Source: Bedellia somnulentella (Eukaryota > Arthropoda > Insecta > Lepidoptera > Bedelliidae). From it: DNA of 64,000 bases. The notes beneath the pieces were generated by a model, which was not told the DNA's origin, made no database searches, and worked only from the letters and a program-made list of their open reading frames with translations. The DNA lies in NCBI GenBank assembly GCA_963576735.1, contig OY755191.1:13173608-13237607 (forward strand), given 5' to 3'. Made by a program: the position numbers and the translations under genes. Positions within the stretch are counted from its first letter, which is position 1. Each line of letters opens with the position of its first letter. Below are positions 59,963 through 64,000 of the stretch, piece after piece.

Positions 59963-60924
59963 TATAAAATATATAGCTTTTGAAATTGTTAAGATTTCTG
60001 TCCGTTACAGAATATGGTTTTATTGGGTCTTACTTTCTAAAGAGCTTTTCAAGATAATTAATTCAACACAAAAAGAGTAAAACCTTCCTTTTAGAAGCCT
60101 TCGAAAGTAACCTGGCTTTTTAAGACGATGTAAAATTAAGATGGAATACGAAATACTACTTTTCGGTGAAGCCTTTTTGGAAGAAGGCTTAAGTGTCGAC
60201 AAAAAGTTGTTTCGAAGATATTACATTACTTTTAAATTAATCTAAATTGGCAATAAAGCAGTGCTTGAGTAAAAAATAAAATTTTTGACTATGTATCACA
60301 TAAAGATACTTTATAAAAAAAAAGTCTGCCGAAATGTACGTTAAATAATGAAAAAATATATACTTATTTTAACTACATCATTTAGAGACCAATTTGATGT
60401 GCTATTCTTATATTTGGTCAAACTTTATAAAAAGGATTCTTTCATGGGGTTTTCCTTTCCAAATAACAAGCCCACATTAATAATTGGTTTCTCTTTCCAC
60501 AGGGGAAAACTGCGAGGTTGGTCTATACATGTAATTAATTTACCAATGAAGCTCTATCACTAATTATTATTCCGTGATCGAGGCAAATTACACATCAAGG
60601 CGTGGCGGTTTATTAAAACCGCGGCACACGCAACTTGTCCTGTCACTCATTCGTTGATTAAAAAATTCAGCTGACGTCATTTCCCATTGTTGCCTGTTTA
60701 TCCCTTGTCGTATAAATCAGTCTTTATTAATTTTACTGTTTGTTTTAATTTGCATTGTAGGGTGACAATTATTTCACTTATATGGAAAACCATCCGCTTG
60801 TCAAATTAATTCCAAATGTCAAAAAAATACATTTTGATAGATTTTCATATATAGCTACGCAAAAACATATGATAATGAATATTTTCAAAAAAAGGTTCAA
60901 GTTAGTAACCATATTGACCACCTT
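59963..60924. other. AT-rich, no gene
   Basis: Three 60-71-codon frames here have no domain, no known motif and no splice context. I see nothing to annotate. Confidence 0.5.
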
Positions 60925-61015
60925 TTTCTTATATATACTTCCACAAGTGACTGAGGAGTTTTAATTCTTAGGCTTAGACTACCCCTTTCGGGATTCAATG
61001 CTGTGCGAACACATG
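60925..61015 (+). repeat. SINE family A, 3' scrap
   Basis: CTTCCACAAGTGACTGAGGAG to GGGATTCAATGCTGTGCG. Confidence 0.5.
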
Positions 61016-61234
61016 TGTTTATTATGTACATTAATGATAGTAGATAAAATGGCAGTATATAATTAACTGAATTGGGTACCTGGATCTGGAGAAAATGTTA
61101 CAAAATTTTCAGCAAAAGTAGGACCTCTCCTATCCTCACAAATAAAGTTTCGAAAACGTGTTGTATAACGACTTCCTCTTAAACTAAATGGTTATAAATG
61201 TTCACACGGTATATTAAGTTTTTTTTAAAGATGA

Positions 61235-61392
61235 TGTTAGCCATGTAGGTGGTGACCCATCACCAACAACCTTTGTTTTTACTACCTATTCCCCACTCAA
61301 ATTTCCAAAAGTGGCTGAGGAATTTCTAATTCTTTAGCTCTGGCTACCCCTTCCTGGGATTTATAGCCGTGAGTATATGTATGTATGTATGT
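61235..61392 (+). repeat. SINE family A, 3' half
   Basis: GGTGGTGACCCATCACC to the TATG tail; the right end is well kept. Confidence 0.8.
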
Positions 61393-61689
61393 TTAAAGAT
61401 GATTTAATATTATTCAAGTATTTCTAATACTTTCTTTATAATAACTCAGCCTTGAGAGTAAAATCGAAGTTCTTCAAGAAGAAAAACATGTTTTTGGTTG
61501 CGGTTAGAACCGCAAAATGTTTTGATTTCAAACTATAAAGTAGGTCACACAAAGATGACCTTAATTTGACGGGCAAAGATCTTAATGGCATAAACTTTCA
61601 AATTGGAACTTATAACTTTCAGATAAGTTACATAAAACTTATTCAAGATATGCTTTATTTTCATTAAACCCTGTTATGCTCTCGCTTTA
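61393..61689. other. Nothing recognised
   Basis: AT-rich non-coding DNA. Confidence 0.5.
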
Positions 61690-62245
61690 AAGTCCCACAA
61701 AGGTAGACATAGCATGATAAATTTAAAAAAGTGGGTAGACAGAGCTTTGGAGCTCAAAACTCCTCAACCTCGTGGAAAACTAAACATAACATAACAAAAC
61801 ATAACATAAACGTTCACGCCGAATATCCCCGAAGGGGTTGGCAGAGGTACTAATACTTCTGAACATCACGTGACTTTGTCACCTGGTGTTCAGAGTACCC
61901 ACGTTTTGCATGGACAGTGTACTCACGTGATAGGGGGCAGGCCTATCGCCGTTTTCTACGAATACACTGTCACATGACTAAGTACAACTCAGCCATGTGG
62001 GTTTCCTCACGATGTTTTCCCTCACCGTTAACAACCATGATAAATTAACCACACATATGTCTTTAGAAAAGACAAATTGGTGTAGGCCCGACCCAGGATT
62101 TGAACACTAGTCGCTTGCACGATAACCGAGTGTTCTACCCACTGGGCTATCACGGTTGCTGGAAAACTAACTGGAAGTTAATAGGGTACAAGATGGTAGA
62201 AATAAAATATCGTTGGGATAGGTCTCCAACCGCATTGCACGAAGA
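61690..62245 (-). repeat. SINE family A, split by family B
   Basis: Left part 61690-61783, right part 62171-62245 (GGTCTCCAACCGCATTGC). Diverged. Confidence 0.65.
61784..62159 (-). repeat. SINE family B, full length
   Basis: An 11-bp target duplication TGGAAAACTAA (61773-61783, 62160-62170) frames it. Tail of ATAAC units, body, and a tRNA-like head ending GGCTATCACGGTTGC. With 12268-12634 this fixes the family length at about 370 bp. Confidence 0.93.
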
Positions 62246-62865
62246 CCACGATGGGAAGAAATTTTGTTATACTATGTGTTATTTAAAATCATGGGGGGGT
62301 CTTCTAAAATATCATTCAGCCGGATTAATGAGAACGCTAGAGAAGATTTTTATAAACGTACTAAAGTGGCTTAAGTCATTATCTTTGTCACTAACTTTAC
62401 CTAAAATAGTAACATATTCGTAAATTATTGGCCAAATTAATAAATTATATTTCTTTTAGAAAATTCAATTCAGTAACCCACATTTTTCCAACTGCAAATT
62501 GAGTTAAAATTATTTCATGATCCGTTTCAAAACTTGCAAAGTATGGCTTTTTCTTCAAAGAATATATTTGAATTGAAAAGTCCGGTTTAAAATACTACCT
62601 AGCTATGTTTTAAAATTAATTCTTCTTCCAACTTTCTTTAGCTTTCCGTTCTTCGAGGAAAATTCATTTCTTTCGCGTGCTGACTTATTTTGCAAAGCTA
62701 TTTTTTATGCTTGCAATACTGCTATTGATTTCTTTTTTATTTGTTAAGGAATAGGAAAGCTGCATATAACTGCAATTATCCATTTTTTAGTTTTTTACAA
62801 TATTATTCGGTTGAATATACGGAATTAAGTTGTATCGTTGAGCACACTCTAATAAAATAAGTTTA
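62246..62865. other. Nothing recognised
   Basis: AT-rich non-coding DNA. Confidence 0.5.
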
Positions 62866-62925
62866 TTTATTAGAGTGTGCTCAAAAAGGCAGGCGTCCGT
62901 AGTATGAAGAATTAAAGAGGATGTG
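62866..62925 (+). repeat. LINE E scrap
   Basis: GAGTGTGCTCAAAAAGGCAGG, CCGTAGTATGAAGAAT. Confidence 0.6.
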
Positions 62926-63137
62926 CACTGATGATGTGAGTATAATTTATGTGGAAACAGCAAAGATATACTGGCCAGTACACCCTGCTGTGTACCAACT
63001 TATAATTTGTATCTATGCTTAACTCGAAAAACATATACACTTCGCGATGTAGGAATATGAGTGAGACGCTGCTATGTGCGAGTGAGTCCGCAGTAGTGTG
63101 CGCTCTAACATGACTCCCACATGTACATATGTAAGTT

Positions 63138-63262
63138 TCACCAACAAAACTTTATTTTTACCATCTTGTGACCTATCAATAAATGGCTGAGTAGTTTCTA
63201 GGGCTGAAGCTCTTGCTACGCCCTTTTTGAGATTTACGGCCGTGAGAATATAAATGTGAGTC
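63138..63262 (+). repeat. SINE family A, 3' half, decayed
   Basis: CCAACAAAACTTTATTTTTACC to GATTTACGGCCGTGAG. Confidence 0.65.
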
Positions 63263-63317
63263 AGAGAATATGTAAGAATAATGTATGTATGTACCTTTAA
63301 AATATATTTTCAATTAT

Positions 63318-63410
63318 CAATCTTTTCGCCAACGCCCTTGATTTTCCCAAACTTCGGAAGCTGTATCTAAATGCATCCTCCGCGATCTACTGTCATTACC
63401 AACCACATGT
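63318..63410 (-). repeat. LINE E scrap, weak
   Basis: CAATCTTTTCGCC, TCTAAATGCATCCTCCGCG and TGTCATTACCAACC follow the order of the LINE E antisense end. Confidence 0.4.
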
Positions 63411-64000
63411 TTATCCAATTTAAATATGCAAATGTTTAAATTTAAATCGTGTTCGTACTTCCATCCACTCCGGAGTGCAAACTTAATGTGACTTGTCGTT
63501 CGGAGCATATTTTTTCGTTTTTCATTCGGCCAAAGTGAAAATTCAATTTCGTTCGACTTAGTCCGTATCGCGAGTCACAAAGAAATTCCAATTAGAGCTA
63601 AATTAAATGAGTGTGATCGCAACGGCAATTTGCCGATAACCAAACTATTAGTCTGCGAACAGTGTTATATATTTACAGGGAGTTTGTACTGTATGAATGT
63701 TATTTAGATCTAGGTTTGTAAATTTAATTTGATTGTATTGATACATTTTGATGGTTGTATATATTTTGATTTACTTTTTGTGATAAAACCATTTACTTCA
63801 TATCGATTCTTAAGGCTTTAAATTCCAATTATTGGTGTTGGGTCGCATCACCCATCCAAACACCCCAAAAACCTAAGTCGCATCTAAGGGCAGACGCGGG
63901 AAGGAATAGATATTTTGCTACAAACATTTATCGACACTTCAAAGCAACCGTTTTTGTTATACATAATTGTTATTATAAAAAAGAAACAAAAAAGAGATTC
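63411..64000. other. No gene; weak SINE A scrap
   Basis: 63825-63915 (TTGGGTCGCATCACCCATCC, AGTCGCATCTAAGG) may be an old minus-strand family A piece. The rest is unassigned. Confidence 0.35.

Noticed and set aside
60020..60964. Three short frames on both strands
   Set aside because: Length is within chance for AT-rich DNA, and no domain, signal or repeat support is present.
15640..64000. Search for the signal-peptide exon of the Dpr-like gene on the minus strand
   Set aside because: No frame with a hydrophobic start and a donor in the required phase stood out; the exon is probably outside the window or too short to see by eye.

Overview
This is an AT-rich, gene-poor piece of an insect nuclear genome, most likely a moth or butterfly. 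That assignment is inference. It rests on SINEs whose body carries the GTGGGTTTCCTCACGATG-type block common in Lepidoptera, a Helitron 3' end of the CGGGTCAGCTAG type, R4/Dong-type retrotransposons sitting in TAA repeats, and spliced insect genes with short exons and long introns. No species can be named from the window.

The only host gene I can support is on the minus strand at 5168-15633. Five exons with matching splice phases encode a two-Ig-domain cell-surface protein of the Dpr (defective proboscis extension response) type. It ends in a hydrophobic tail suited to a GPI anchor or a membrane segment. The start of the gene (signal peptide, promoter) is not visible and should lie at higher coordinates. 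Its introns are packed with repeats, four of which end within about 45 bp of a splice site.

Almost everything else is mobile DNA, much of it nested. (1) 1-1880: a Penelope-like element with RT and GIY-YIG segments, arranged as a nearly perfect 695-bp palindrome. (2) 2894-3044: a tRNA-like cloverleaf in the loop of a perfect 45-bp inverted repeat. (3) 16396-22265: a young Ty3/Gypsy LTR retrotransposon with two 489-bp LTRs that read as identical, a gag-pol overlap with a good -1 frameshift signal, and one frame break in pol. (4) 22266-29893: a run of LINE pieces (Jockey-like, R4/Dong, an RNase-H LINE and a LINE here called E, all minus), ending in a Jockey-type copy with an intact 562-codon reading frame on the plus strand. 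(5) 38113-40411: a second R4/Dong copy between TAA repeats. (6) DNA transposons: a 1.17-kb long-TIR element (13558-14731), a Helitron (30235-30734), a pogo-like element (42879-43739), a hAT-like element with transposase remnant (52183-53207) and a 1745-bp piggyBac-like element in TTAA (56396-58140).

The background is made of four SINE families. Family A (about 250 bp) has over 40 pieces here. Families B, C and D have tRNA-derived heads. Families A and B and LINE E end in the same 3' module: CTCTG-C-ACCCC, a small hairpin, GCGTGA or GCCGTGA, then a short tandem tail. This suggests that LINE E, or a close relative, supplies the machinery that mobilises both SINEs. Many copies can be dated against each other by nesting and target-site duplications.
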